Positions 53,197 to 62,639 of a stretch of 64,000 nt of DNA are shown here, piece by piece. The stretch spans positions 49,578 to 113,577 of the forward strand of contig JAHDEL010000003.1 of NCBI GenBank assembly GCA_020628855.1, written 5' to 3'. Source of the DNA: Saprospiraceae bacterium. GTDB taxonomy: Bacteria > Bacteroidota > Bacteroidia > Chitinophagales > Saprospiraceae. Within the stretch, counting starts at the first letter, position 1; every line of letters begins with the position of its first letter. A model generated the notes under the pieces. That model was given only the letters and a program-made list of their open reading frames with translations. It searched no databases and was not told where the DNA came from. The position numbers and the translations under genes are program-made.

Positions 53197-55509
53197 TTAA
53201 GACTTACAGCAATTTTTATGTTTTTTGCAAGGCTTTCCTTTCTTCATACACTTCTTACAAGTCTTACAAAGTCCATCAGGTGTGCACATACTACTGTCAC
53301 AGTTACCACAGTTTGATCCGTCTTTACAGCATGTTTTGCCATCATCTGTCGGGTTTATGAGATTGATGTTCGAGGATTTCGGATTCACCAATTGCATTTC
53401 ATCAATCAAATGCCCTGCGTTCGCAAATTTGTCAATAACAAACAAAATATACCGAGCATCTACCATAATATTTCTACAGATAGATTTATCATAGTTGATA
53501 TCACTCATGGTACCTTCCCATACTCTATCAAAATTGAGCCCAATCAAATTACCATAGGCGTCTATAGCCGGACTACCACTATTACCTCCTGTAGTATGAT
53601 TACTGCCTAAAAAACATACTGGCATCTTACCTTCTGAATCTGCATATTGTCCATAGTCCTTATCCTGATACAATTCAATCAACTTGGGATGTACATCAAA
53701 CTCGTAATCGTCAGGAACATATTTAGCAATAACTCCACCTAACGATGTCACTGGATTATACCACACTCCGTCCTTGGGCTCATAACCATTCACCTGCCCA
53801 TAGGTAACACGCATAGTGCTGTTTGCGTCTGGATAGAATTTCTTTTCTGGAAAGGCGAGCATTTGAGACTTCATGTACAGTCTTTGGAGGGAATCTATCT
53901 TTGCATTAATTGCACTGTATTTAGTTGCTGCCTTTTCGTTATAGAGTGCAGACCAGTCTGTGTACAACTGATATCCTGCATCATTACTCAGCATACTCAT
54001 AGCATCCTTTGGTGCGCCTTTGAGTAGTGACAATAATTTATCACCATCTGCCAAAATTGAATTACTATAGACTTTGTCTGCTAATGCTTGAGCACTTCCT
54101 CTTAATCCTGCTGGAACATACTTGGCGTCAAGATTTTCTTTATACATCTCTATTAGCGATTCGAAAACTAGCTTATCAACATTTGGATCATAGTTCTTAT
54201 AGAGGGATTCGAAAAATGGTATTACTCTTTGAGCAAAACCATTATAAGCGTCTTCTCCATTGTTCTCATATCTATCAAGTAGTCTTTTTGTAATACTTGC
54301 AACTCGCAATAGCTCAACATTCCTTCCTGATATTTCAGAATAATAATCTTTGACCAATGCATAAGGCTCTATTTCAGAATAGTATTGATCAAACTCTTTC
54401 AGATATCTCTTCACTTCAGGATTTCGGGAAACAAGTTCCTTTTCAAATGCTCGCTTTTTGTCTAATGCATTTGTTTTTTCTAGGCCTAGACTTTCACCAA
54501 TCCATTTTTTCCAATAATTAGCTATGCTTGCAAACTTGGATGCATACTTCAGTTTGATTTCTGCATCTTCTCTCATTTTCTTACCAACGATATCTAGAGC
54601 ATTCTCACGGATTTGGATTTTGGCAGGGTTAAGCACTTCCAATGTTTGCTTGACTGCATGGGATGGAAGATATTGTCTAGTTCTTCCAGGAAAACCAAAA
54701 ACAAGAGTAAAGTCTCCTTCCTCAACTCCATCTAGTGAAATAGGCAGAGAATGTTTTGGAGCATAAGCAACATTATTTGGGCTGTATTCAGCAGGCTCAT
54801 TATTCTCATCTGCATATATTCTGAATAATGCAAAATCGCCTGTATGTCTTGGCCACTCCCAGTTATCAGTATCAGCTCCAAATTTGCCTATACTTTCGGG
54901 CGGAGCACCCACCAATCTTACATCAGGATAAGAGATCGTAATGAAGGCAAAGTATTGATTAGTATTGAAAAAAGGTTTGATCTCAATATCGCGAAACTTG
55001 GCAAGTTTCAGGGTTGCCTTATATGCTGTGATATTCTTATCAATAATTGAATTACGCTCGGCATCAGTTGTTACATTCTCAGTACCTTCTAAAATAATCG
55101 CAGATACATCTTCTATGCGTTCAATAAATTTAGCAAAGAGGCCAGGATTGGGCAATTCGTCACCTTTTGAATCTGCCCAGAAACCGTCTTTCAAATAATT
55201 ATTCTCAAGTGTTGAATGACTTTGGATCTCACTATAACCACAATGATGATTAGTCAAGAGCAATCCTTGATCAGAAATAACCTCAGAAGTACAAAATCCC
55301 CCAAAGTGAGCAATCGCATCCTTCAGTGACCCTTGATTCACTGAATAGATATCTTCTGCACTCATTTTCATTCCCATACCTTGCATTTCCTCTTCATTCA
55401 ATGCTTTCAATAGTAGTGGCAGCCACATTCCTTCACCAGCAAAGACAGTGAGCAAGGATGTACAAGAAAATATTACTGTAAGGACAACCGATCGAATCAT
55501 GTTTACCAT
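53197..55509 (-). CDS. S46 family dipeptidyl-peptidase (DPP11-like) with Cys-rich C-terminal tail
   Basis: This periplasmic serine exopeptidase removes N-terminal dipeptides. The start at 55509 (or 55500) gives a signal peptide (MIRSVVLTVIFSCTSLLTVF, then AGEG); 11 further upstream codons were dropped. The catalytic His lies in LLTNHHCGYS (about residues 84-93 from 55509) and the catalytic Ser in TTGGNSGSPA (Ser644). Arg lies 18 residues after that Ser (NFDRVWEG). In characterised enzymes Arg here marks Asp/Glu-specific DPP11 and Gly marks DPP7. The last 47 residues hold 11 cysteines (NCGNCDSSMC, CKTCKKC, KHKNCCKS) with many lysines, a tail I do not know from S46 peptidases. Confidence 0.9.
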   Translation of the reverse strand: MVNMIRSVVLTVIFSCTSLLTVFAGEGMWLPLLLKALNEEEMQGMGMKMSAEDIYSVNQGSLKDAIAHFGGFCTSEVISDQGLLLTNHHCGYSEIQSHSTLENNYLKDGFWADSKGDELPNPGLFAKFIERIEDVSAIILEGTENVTTDAERNSIIDKNITAYKATLKLAKFRDIEIKPFFNTNQYFAFITISYPDVRLVGAPPESIGKFGADTDNWEWPRHTGDFALFRIYADENNEPAEYSPNNVAYAPKHSLPISLDGVEEGDFTLVFGFPGRTRQYLPSHAVKQTLEVLNPAKIQIRENALDIVGKKMREDAEIKLKYASKFASIANYWKKWIGESLGLEKTNALDKKRAFEKELVSRNPEVKRYLKEFDQYYSEIEPYALVKDYYSEISGRNVELLRVASITKRLLDRYENNGEDAYNGFAQRVIPFFESLYKNYDPNVDKLVFESLIEMYKENLDAKYVPAGLRGSAQALADKVYSNSILADGDKLLSLLKGAPKDAMSMLSNDAGYQLYTDWSALYNEKAATKYSAINAKIDSLQRLYMKSQMLAFPEKKFYPDANSTMRVTYGQVNGYEPKDGVWYNPVTSLGGVIAKYVPDDYEFDVHPKLIELYQDKDYGQYADSEGKMPVCFLGSNHTTGGNSGSPAIDAYGNLIGLNFDRVWEGTMSDINYDKSICRNIMVDARYILFVIDKFANAGHLIDEMQLVNPKSSNINLINPTDDGKTCCKDGSNCGNCDSSMCTPDGLCKTCKKCMKKGKPCKKHKNCCKS

Positions 55510-55582
55510 TTTAGACTTCTTTAAAATTATATAGCTCACCAAAAATAATGGATTATATTCGAAGTTCTCAATTCAAACACAT

Positions 55583-56284
55583 TTGACCCCACTCTTTACA
55601 TTATCCTCTTCTTTTGATGCTTATACAATAGAGCACTTTGCTCCATTAATACTCACACTGCTAATGGGTATTGCAGTAATCAAATTTGCTCAAAAGCAAA
55701 GTGAATTATGGAAAGTTAGAATTGGCTTCTATATAGCTATGATTCCTTTCATTGCGGTAATATCGAGGATTGTCCTTTTGTTAGCAGATCAAACTTTTTC
55801 AATCAAGGAAGACTTGCCATTGCATCTCTGCAGAATAATAGGTCTTATGGTCCCATTTGTTATGTTATACAAAAATCGATTCTGGATGGGGGTATTTTAC
55901 TTCTGGGTTGGAGTTGGGACATTAGCGGCTAACTTCGTCCCTGATATTGATTATGGTTTTCCTTCAATCCATTATTTCCTGTATTGGATGGGGCATAGTA
56001 TTCTTGTTATCATTCCCTTTTATGTCATATTTGTCCATCGAGTTAAGATTGCATTTCGTGATCTTGTAAACGCTTTTTGGGTGGCAAATGTCTTGCTTCT
56101 GATCTGTTGGCTTATCAATTTAGGGTTAGGATCTAACTACTTCTATGCTATGAAAATGCCTCCAACTGGTGGTCTGTTGGATTTTCTGGGACCTTACCCG
56201 TATTTCATTTTTGGCATGCAACTTTTAAGCTTAGTCCTTTTTCTTTTGTTTTATCTTCCGATTGCATTGACCAGAAAATCTTAA
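55583..56284 (+). CDS. TIGR02206-type (YwaF-like) integral membrane protein
   Basis: The 233 residues contain about seven hydrophobic helices. Family features are the early His in YTIEHFAPLILTLLMG, the LPLHLCRIIGLMVPF motif near residue 78, NFVPDIDYGFPSIHYFLYW near 113, and the late GSNYFYAMKMPPTGG near 185. The function of this family is unknown. The gene is divergent from the S46 peptidase across a 73-base gap. The 3' flank has a hairpin (AAGCGTAT/ATGCGCTT, 56303-56322) without a clear T-run. Confidence 0.82.
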   Translation: MTPLFTLSSSFDAYTIEHFAPLILTLLMGIAVIKFAQKQSELWKVRIGFYIAMIPFIAVISRIVLLLADQTFSIKEDLPLHLCRIIGLMVPFVMLYKNRFWMGVFYFWVGVGTLAANFVPDIDYGFPSIHYFLYWMGHSILVIIPFYVIFVHRVKIAFRDLVNAFWVANVLLLICWLINLGLGSNYFYAMKMPPTGGLLDFLGPYPYFIFGMQLLSLVLFLLFYLPIALTRKS

Positions 56285-56368
56285 ATTAAGTTAAACGGCG
56301 TTAAGCGTATTTTAATGCGCTTGTGTTTACTCAGTCTTTGCACTACATTCAAGAAAAAATCAGACACT

Positions 56369-56896
56369 ATGAGAGTATTATTGTTTATTTGTCTTGTTGC
56401 ATTGTTTGGCTCTTGCACAACACAACTCCGTCCTCTTACTCATGATATTTATCAAGAATTTGGCTTTAATGAAGGAAATCTAAAAAAAATTCAATTCTAC
56501 CTATCTGATGATGTGGTCTTATTTAGAAAAGCCAGAACCGGAAAATCTCAAATTGAGAATGGATCCATTAAACTCATTAGGGGTCAAAAAATTGAGGAAA
56601 TACGATTTAAAAAAGGCACTCCAGGTGTCTTCACCTTTTCGCCAGACAGAAAGAAATTAGCAATTAGTTTTGACCAGTCTGATGAAATGTACTTAATCTT
56701 TGGCCCTAACCCCAAGTTGTCAAATAAATATGTGCTCCTTGCAAAGGAATGGAATCGTGGACAGGGTTCTGTTATATACGGTGGTGAAGAATTTAGTGTG
56801 AGAGCAAACGATGGCTTAGCTGGACTTTTGGTTGATATCAAAAAACTTCAAAATACTGAGATAAATAGAAGCGTGGCAAAAGGGAGAAGAATCTGA
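56369..56896 (+). CDS. Small lipoprotein of unknown function
   Basis: The start at 56369 gives a clean lipoprotein signal (MRVLLFICLVALFGSC, Cys16 predicted as the lipid site). The open frame reaches 56315, but the extra codons overlap the flanking hairpin and spoil the signal. The 175-residue product continues with a beta-rich body: QEFGFNEGNLKKIQFYLSDD, VLFRKARTGKS, then PGVFTFSPDRKKLAISFDQS and FGPNPKLSNKYVLLAKEWN. I recognise no family. It precedes transketolase, which has its own promoter. Confidence 0.7.
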   Translation: MRVLLFICLVALFGSCTTQLRPLTHDIYQEFGFNEGNLKKIQFYLSDDVVLFRKARTGKSQIENGSIKLIRGQKIEEIRFKKGTPGVFTFSPDRKKLAISFDQSDEMYLIFGPNPKLSNKYVLLAKEWNRGQGSVIYGGEEFSVRANDGLAGLLVDIKKLQNTEINRSVAKGRRI

Positions 56897-56939
56897 TATA
56901 TTACTTGTCAAATTAATATGTGTTAAACTCTCAGAATAG

Positions 56940-56947
56940 TACATTTG
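56940..56947 (+). promoter_or_regulatory. Sigma-A -7 element of the transketolase gene
   Basis: TACATTTG matches TAnnTTTG fully, 20 bases before the ATG at 56968. The short leader contains GTTGG (56947-56951) and CCAAC (56959-56963), a small inverted repeat that could hide the initiation region in a hairpin. Confidence 0.55.
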
Positions 56948-56967
56948 TTGGCATATAACCAACTTGT

Positions 56968-58995
56968 ATGCCTACAAACATTTCTCTTCAAGCTGCAGAC
57001 AATATTCGTGTATTAAGTGCGGCAATGGTAGAAAAAGCAAACTCTGGCCACCCAGGTGGACCAATGGGAGGTGCTGATTTTATCCATATTCTTTATTCTG
57101 AGTTTCTCAACTTTGACCCTAATGATGGAAACTGGCCACTGAGAGATAGATTCTATCTTGACGCTGGTCACATGTCCGCAATGCTTTACAGCCAATTAGC
57201 ATTAATTGGCAAGTACTCGATGGAAGATTTACAGCGATTTCGACAGTGGAAGTCAGTAACTCCTGGACATCCAGAAGTGGATTTTGAAAGAGGTGTTGAA
57301 AATACTTCTGGACCATTAGGTCTTGGTCATGCATTTGGGATTGGTAGCGCAATTGCTGAGCGTTTTCTGCATGCTAGATTTGGAGAATCGGTCGCCCATA
57401 AGACCTATATCTATATATCTGATGGGGGTATTCAAGAAGAAATTTCACAAGGAGCAGGAAGGATAGCTGGGAGCCTTGGACTAGGTAATATCATCATGTT
57501 TTACGATGCTAATGACGTCCAGCTTTCTCATACCGTAAGTGAAATAAGTAATGAAGATACTGCAAGTAAATACAGAGCTCTTGGGTGGCATGTAATTACA
57601 ATTGATGGAAATGACCACAATCAAATTAGAGGAGCAATTCAACAATGCATAGACGAAACAGACAAACCAAGCCTTATTATTGGTGAAACACTGATGGGAA
57701 AAGGAGTGCGTAATGCAGATGGTGAGTTAGCTGAAGGGGAGGTAGAATATCATGGAAAACCACTTGGAAAATCTAGTGCTGACTATGGTCAAACGATAAA
57801 AAATCTTGGAGGAGATAGCAATAATCCTTTTGTTATATTTCCCGAAGTCAAGCAATATTACAAGCATATTTTAGAAGAGAAATCAACTGTAGCAAACAGA
57901 AGAAAAATAGAATTTGGCAAGTGGTCAGATGCTAATGTAGAGTTAGCACAGCAATATGCTAGTTTTCTCGAGAAGAAGTATACACTTAATTGGGCAGAAA
58001 TCGACCAAAAACCTGATGTTGCAACAAGAAACGCTTCTGGGCTTGTACTTAGTCATCTTGCAGATCAAGTTCCTAATATGATTGTTTCATCTGCTGACCT
58101 TTGTGTTAGTGATAAAACTGAAGCTTTTCTGAAGAAGACATCACAATTTGCGTATCATGATTTTAGTGGAGCATTCTTACAAGCTGGAGTCTCAGAACTG
58201 AGCATGGCTGCACTTTGTACTGGAATGGCGCTACATGGAGGAGTGATTCCTGTATGTGCTACTTTCTTCGCATTTAGTGACTATATGAAGCCTGCAATTA
58301 GAGTAGCGGCATTGATGGAACAGCAAGTTATCTTTCTTTGGACTCATGATGCCTTTAGAGTTGGTGAAGATGGTCCTACACATCAACCTATCGAGCAAGA
58401 AGCTCAAATTAGGTTGCTCGAACATCTCAATAACCATAGTGGCAATCAATCATTTCTAGCACTAAGACCTGCTGATGCCGAAGAAACAACAGTGTGTTGG
58501 AAAATGGCCTTAGAAAATAGTGCTAGTCCTTCTGGGCTTATTCTATCAAGACAGAATATTGAGAGTCTGCCAACGTCTGATAGAAAAGAACAAGCTGTAA
58601 ATGCTGTATTTGGTGGCTATATAGTAAAAGCAACAGATAATCCAGATGTAGTGCTCCTTGCAAATGGATCAGAAGTAAGTACGCTATTTGGCGCTGCAGA
58701 ATTAATCGAATCAAAAAGTGATTACAAAGTCCAAATTAGCAGCATACCTTCAGAGGGTGTCTTCACACGTCAAGACTTTTCATACAAGGAAAAGGTACTC
58801 CCTGCGAATGTCAGAAGATATGGTCTGACAGCAGGTTTGCCAGTCACACTTTCCAATTTGGTTGGAAGTAATGGACAAGTCCAAGGGCTCAACCATTTCG
58901 GGTATTCAGCACCTTACACTGTATTAGATCAAAAGTTTGGTTATACCGCAGAGCAAGTAGCAGAGAATGTCATTGCTATGCTCAACAACAATTAA
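56968..58995 (+). CDS. tkt: Transketolase
   Basis: This ThDP-dependent enzyme of the non-oxidative pentose phosphate pathway transfers two-carbon units. The 675 residues are a full-length single chain. The N-terminal pyrophosphate domain has NSGHPGGPMGGADF near residue 26, DAGHMSAMLYS near 67, and the ThDP motif from SDGGIQEEISQGAGR to MFYDANDVQLSH (about 151-188). The pyrimidine domain has SELSMAALCTGMALHGG near 410 and the loop THDAFRVGEDGPTHQPIEQ near 464. No key residue is missing. It overlaps the convergent hibernation factor gene by 4 bases. Confidence 0.95.
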   Translation: MPTNISLQAADNIRVLSAAMVEKANSGHPGGPMGGADFIHILYSEFLNFDPNDGNWPLRDRFYLDAGHMSAMLYSQLALIGKYSMEDLQRFRQWKSVTPGHPEVDFERGVENTSGPLGLGHAFGIGSAIAERFLHARFGESVAHKTYIYISDGGIQEEISQGAGRIAGSLGLGNIIMFYDANDVQLSHTVSEISNEDTASKYRALGWHVITIDGNDHNQIRGAIQQCIDETDKPSLIIGETLMGKGVRNADGELAEGEVEYHGKPLGKSSADYGQTIKNLGGDSNNPFVIFPEVKQYYKHILEEKSTVANRRKIEFGKWSDANVELAQQYASFLEKKYTLNWAEIDQKPDVATRNASGLVLSHLADQVPNMIVSSADLCVSDKTEAFLKKTSQFAYHDFSGAFLQAGVSELSMAALCTGMALHGGVIPVCATFFAFSDYMKPAIRVAALMEQQVIFLWTHDAFRVGEDGPTHQPIEQEAQIRLLEHLNNHSGNQSFLALRPADAEETTVCWKMALENSASPSGLILSRQNIESLPTSDRKEQAVNAVFGGYIVKATDNPDVVLLANGSEVSTLFGAAELIESKSDYKVQISSIPSEGVFTRQDFSYKEKVLPANVRRYGLTAGLPVTLSNLVGSNGQVQGLNHFGYSAPYTVLDQKFGYTAEQVAENVIAMLNNN

Positions 58996-59273
58996 TCTTT
59001 CCTAGATCTTAATTGCCTCTTGAGGAGCTGTAATGTCCTAGATAGAGACTTTTCAAAAGAATGAGACTTTTCTGAGACTATAATATCGGTACCAGGTATA
59101 CCTAACCTCACCTTAATCTCGCTATTAGCCATTGGCTCATTATGCTCTTTATGCAGATAGACATCAGCATAAGTTATTCTGTCATAATACTTGGTCAATT
59201 TTAGCAGCTTTTCTTCGATAAGCTCCATTAAATTCCCAGTAATTCTAAAAGAAGATTGAATGTTCACTCGCAT
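58992..59273 (-). CDS. hpf: Ribosome hibernation promoting factor (HPF/RaiA family, short form)
   Basis: This small protein binds the ribosomal A/P sites and silences idle ribosomes. The 93-residue product has the beta-alpha-beta-beta-beta-alpha layout: RVNIQSSFRITGNLMELIEE, then KLLKLTKYYDRITYADVYL, then EIKVRLGIPGTDIIVSE and a basic C-terminal helix (TLQLLKRQLRSRKD). The length matches short HPF/YfiA proteins; the long-form dimerisation domain is absent. It is convergent with transketolase. The gap upstream to 59354 shows no other gene. Confidence 0.85.
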   Translation of the reverse strand: MRVNIQSSFRITGNLMELIEEKLLKLTKYYDRITYADVYLHKEHNEPMANSEIKVRLGIPGTDIIVSEKSHSFEKSLSRTLQLLKRQLRSRKD

Positions 59274-59354
59274 AGAATCTATTTAAAAGTGAAAGAAGAT
59301 GTCACCACTAAAAATAGACCATATTCAAATTAAATGCAATAAGTAATAGTGTAT

Positions 59355-59966
59355 TTATCTCATTCTCGGTCGACGACGTTTCGAGCTACGTCCAGCCATA
59401 TTCATACCTTTCTTGCCCATTGATTGAGCCAGCTTAGCCTGACCGCTTTGCTTTAAGGCTTTTTCCAACATGAACATTTGATCTTTTATTTGACTCATTG
59501 TAATGTTGAGCTTTTTAGCTTGCGAAAAATAATTCTTAGCAGCTGACCAATTATTCTTCGTGGCACTCATGTTAGCAAGTTGGAGGTACACCATTGCTCT
59601 TTCATTATCGCTCGGTAAATTAAGACCGAGCGCTTTGTTAAAGTAGCCTTCTGCCTCCTTATTGTTGCCCGTATTTGCTTCTATGGATCCGTGCATAATG
59701 TAGAACATTGCTCTATTTGTCACATATAATAACCTAGGAAAAAAAGTGAGTCCAAGTCTCTGCTTAGCAGCTTGAAAATCTCCTTTCTCAACTAATTGAC
59801 CTGCTGTCTGTACTGTTCCTAAAAGAAAGTATGAAACCAATAAAATGATTCCTATTAGTAAAAATGGAAACCCATACCAAAATCCATATGTGGTGGTCAA
59901 AATGATGCCCCCAATAATACCAATGGCAATTAAGGCAAATTTTAAATAGATATTTATCGTGAACAT
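59355..59966 (-). CDS. Membrane protein with TPR domain
   Basis: The 203 residues start with two hydrophobic helices (about 7-27 and 29-49, including FALIAIGIIGGIILTTTYGF). A TPR-like helical region follows at about 55-170 (NNKEAEGYFNKALGLNLPSD, WSAAKNYFSQAKKLNITMSQ), and the end is very basic (SSKRRRPRMR). It is probably an inner-membrane protein exposing TPRs to the cytoplasm. No family name is assigned. A full -7 match (TACTTTTG, minus strand 60001-59994) lies 28 bases before its ATG. Confidence 0.7.
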   Translation of the reverse strand: MFTINIYLKFALIAIGIIGGIILTTTYGFWYGFPFLLIGIILLVSYFLLGTVQTAGQLVEKGDFQAAKQRLGLTFFPRLLYVTNRAMFYIMHGSIEANTGNNKEAEGYFNKALGLNLPSDNERAMVYLQLANMSATKNNWSAAKNYFSQAKKLNITMSQIKDQMFMLEKALKQSGQAKLAQSMGKKGMNMAGRSSKRRRPRMR

Positions 59967-59993
59967 AATTGTGTAAAGATGTAATGTGGGTCA

Positions 59994-60001
59994 CAAAAGT
60001 A
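59994..60001 (-). promoter_or_regulatory. Probable -7 element of the TPR membrane protein gene
   Basis: The minus strand reads TACTTTTG, a full TAnnTTTG match 28 bases before the ATG at 59966. No TTG is seen at -33. Confidence 0.45.
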
Positions 60002-60081
60002 AAGAAATGTCTAGAAGATTATAAGGATGTGTTAGAGTTGAGTATTCAATTTTGTAAATTGGATTACCTAAATGCAATACT

Positions 60082-61944
60082 ATGTCGATTAGATTCTATT
60101 CCCAATACCTTATTCTACTTCTATTTGTTACACTATCTCACTCAATTTCTAGTCAGGCTAGCTTTACAAAGACAACAATAGATCCCATCGTGAAATTGGG
60201 TACAGTAGATGTAAAAAGTCTCAATGACAAGTATCAAGTCACGGTAATTAATACAGAGTCTCAAGATGCTACTTCCCATGTTATTAAGCAAAGACTTCAA
60301 GCAACTAAAGAAGCAATAAAAACGCTTTATCCAAAAAACGACAACCCAATTGTTGACTTACGAGGCTCATTAGATCCGCCGCAACTCCTTGATGGGTATT
60401 GGGGACATCTATTTGCACCTGGGATACCATTAGATAATCATCTTGCTACTAATGGTGAGCAAGTTCTTATTGCAATGAATACCCATTTCTCTATGAAGAA
60501 TCTGGATGGGAGCCCAATTATTGGATTTTCTTTAGATCATTTTGCTGCTGATGTTGGACTAGAAGGGAATACTTTCGATCCTCGTGTACTGTACGATCCA
60601 CAAACAGATAGATATATTGGAGTCTTTCTGCATGGTTCTGAAAGTAGTGATACTGGCATAGGAATTATGTTTTCTGTAAGTAATGATATTACAGGCGACT
60701 GGGTAGTCTATGCTTTACCTGGCAATCCATTTTCTAATACCACATGGACTGATTATCCAATGATCACTGTAACAGACACAGATTTACTTATCACGGTCAA
60801 CCTGATAAGAGATGCAGAACCTTGGGAAACAGGGTTTGATGAAACCATCATTTGGCAGCTTGACAAGCAGAATGGCTATAATGGAGAGGATATGAACTCA
60901 GTCCTTTGGCAAGATTTGGCATGGGATGGAAAAAATATTCGTAATCTCTGCCCTATGGAAAGCGCAGATGCTGAACCAGAACCGAATGCTTATTTTCTGT
61001 CGAATAGAAACTTTGATATGGAAAATGACACTTTTTTCTTTGTTGAAATGACTGGAGGAATTGATGACCCAAGTGCTGAACTTAAAATTGAGACTTTAAT
61101 CTCCCCTACTCCGTATGGTGCTCCTCCTAACGCTGCACAATCAGTGGGTGCATTACAAACAAACGACGCAAGAGTACTAGAAGGTTATTATCATAATGGA
61201 GAAATTCAATTTGTAGGTAATACAAGAAACCTCGATAACAACAAAGCAGGGATCTATCATGGAACGATCTCAGATGTTTTGGGCGAGAAATCTTTCGAGC
61301 TTCAACATATCATTCCAGCAGACTTAGAAATTGGTTACCCAGGTATAACATACACTGGAATAGATCCTGATGACAGAGATGCTATTATTCATTTCAGTCA
61401 TACATCAGAGACAGTTTTTGCAGGAGTGTCCGCAATGTATTATGACCCTGAATTTGGGTATTCGGATATAGTGGTAATTAGAGAGGGAGATGGTTACATT
61501 GATATTCTGAATGGCGATGTTGAACGATGGGGGGATTATGCTGGTTCACAACGTGAGTTTCTAGATCCTGGACTCTGTTTTATTTCAGGGACGTTGGGAG
61601 TGCCAAGCAAGCATAATCGTCCATGGGTTGCGAGATTGGCAAGACCAGATTTTGCACTCTCATCGGTTGACCTAAATTCCAAAACTGATGTCAACCTCTT
61701 TCCTAATCCAGTAAATAGCAGAGTCACTGTAGAACTCAATATTCCTCAAAGTAATCTGAGAGTGCAAGCATTATTGTATGATAATAGTGGTAGAGTAATA
61801 GAACAAGTTTACAATGGTATCATTAGAAAGTCAGGAGAAACAGAACTGAGTTTTGAAACGAGCCATTTAGCAAAAGGCAATTATACTGTTCATTTAATGG
61901 CAGATGGAAAAAATCTGATTACAAAATCATTTGTAAAACAATAG
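60082..61944 (+). CDS. Secreted protein of unknown function with T9SS sorting domain
   Basis: The 620 residues begin with a signal peptide (about 1-24, YLILLLFVTLSHSISSQ). A long beta-rich region (about 85-515) includes LAPGIPLD-like and FDPRVLYDPQTDRYIGVFLH motifs, with further repeats resembling a beta-propeller or sialidase-like fold. No catalytic motif is visible. The C-terminus is a type A sorting domain (LFPNPVNSRVTVEL to KSFVKQ). The gene is convergent with the spermidine-synthase-like gene (5-base gap). The 115-base upstream gap holds the divergent TPR gene's promoter. Confidence 0.82.
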   Translation: MSIRFYSQYLILLLFVTLSHSISSQASFTKTTIDPIVKLGTVDVKSLNDKYQVTVINTESQDATSHVIKQRLQATKEAIKTLYPKNDNPIVDLRGSLDPPQLLDGYWGHLFAPGIPLDNHLATNGEQVLIAMNTHFSMKNLDGSPIIGFSLDHFAADVGLEGNTFDPRVLYDPQTDRYIGVFLHGSESSDTGIGIMFSVSNDITGDWVVYALPGNPFSNTTWTDYPMITVTDTDLLITVNLIRDAEPWETGFDETIIWQLDKQNGYNGEDMNSVLWQDLAWDGKNIRNLCPMESADAEPEPNAYFLSNRNFDMENDTFFFVEMTGGIDDPSAELKIETLISPTPYGAPPNAAQSVGALQTNDARVLEGYYHNGEIQFVGNTRNLDNNKAGIYHGTISDVLGEKSFELQHIIPADLEIGYPGITYTGIDPDDRDAIIHFSHTSETVFAGVSAMYYDPEFGYSDIVVIREGDGYIDILNGDVERWGDYAGSQREFLDPGLCFISGTLGVPSKHNRPWVARLARPDFALSSVDLNSKTDVNLFPNPVNSRVTVELNIPQSNLRVQALLYDNSGRVIEQVYNGIIRKSGETELSFETSHLAKGNYTVHLMADGKNLITKSFVKQ

Positions 61945-61949
61945 GATAC

Positions 61950-62639
61950 TTAATTATCGAGATGTGATTGGTCATGGACAAACATCCAATTGTCTTTGAC
62001 CTCAAGATAAGTCGAGTTAGGAAAGACTGCAGAAAATGTTGCTTCAAACTTCTTACCTGTTTTGATATCAAACTCCGTTAATCCCATCCGATTATATAAG
62101 AGCACACCATTTGTGGTCAACTTGGATTCAAGAAGTTGTAAGAATTCTTTTGTTTCAAATTTGTTAGGAATAATGTCTTCAGCAAAGATGTCCATGATTA
62201 TCATGTCATAGCATTGCTCATCAATCTCAATAAAGTTTATTGCATCAGCTATTATAATCTCTAGTGAGGAGTCCATTCTACTCATGGTATATTTTTGGGC
62301 CAATTGAGCAACGACTTCATCTAGTTCAACAGCGGTGTACGTATAAGATTTTCTAAAAATCTTCTCTAGCATATAAGGGACCGAAGCTAACCCTAGCCCC
62401 AAAACGAGTACTTTATTCCAATCATTTCGAAATTTCAATTGCTCGAATGTCAATTTGAAATTATCATACTTGTCATCAAAGGAATAGATGGCTTTTTCGC
62501 AGCAGAGTTGATATCTACCCTGTCTTAAGTTAACGGCCAATATTGAATGATACTCCGACTGGGTTTCCTCAACACGAACCTCCGTGATATAGCTCAAAAT
62601 TGTTTGCCAGAAACTGGGGGATGGACTTACATTTCCCAT
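61950..62639 (-). CDS. Spermidine synthase-fold / class I methyltransferase-like protein
   Basis: The 229-residue product has a Rossmann methyltransferase core: VLVLGLGLASVPYMLEKIF near residue 93 (glycine loop), TAVELDEVVAQLAQKY near 118 (acidic ribose binder), and YDMIIMDIFAEDIIPNKF near 164. This matches SpeE-type proteins, but the usual N-terminal beta domain and putrescine-gate residues are not clearly present. The substrate is unknown. It overlaps the nucleotidyltransferase gene upstream by 13 bases and is the last gene of that operon. Confidence 0.72.
   Translation of the reverse strand: MGNVSPSPSFWQTILSYITEVRVEETQSEYHSILAVNLRQGRYQLCCEKAIYSFDDKYDNFKLTFEQLKFRNDWNKVLVLGLGLASVPYMLEKIFRKSYTYTAVELDEVVAQLAQKYTMSRMDSSLEIIIADAINFIEIDEQCYDMIIMDIFAEDIIPNKFETKEFLQLLESKLTTNGVLLYNRMGLTEFDIKTGKKFEATFSAVFPNSTYLEVKDNWMFVHDQSHLDN

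Noticed and set aside
56303-56322. Hairpin AAGCGTAT/ATGCGCTT after the TIGR02206-type gene
   Set aside because: One U-G pair and no T-run; not enough to call a terminator.
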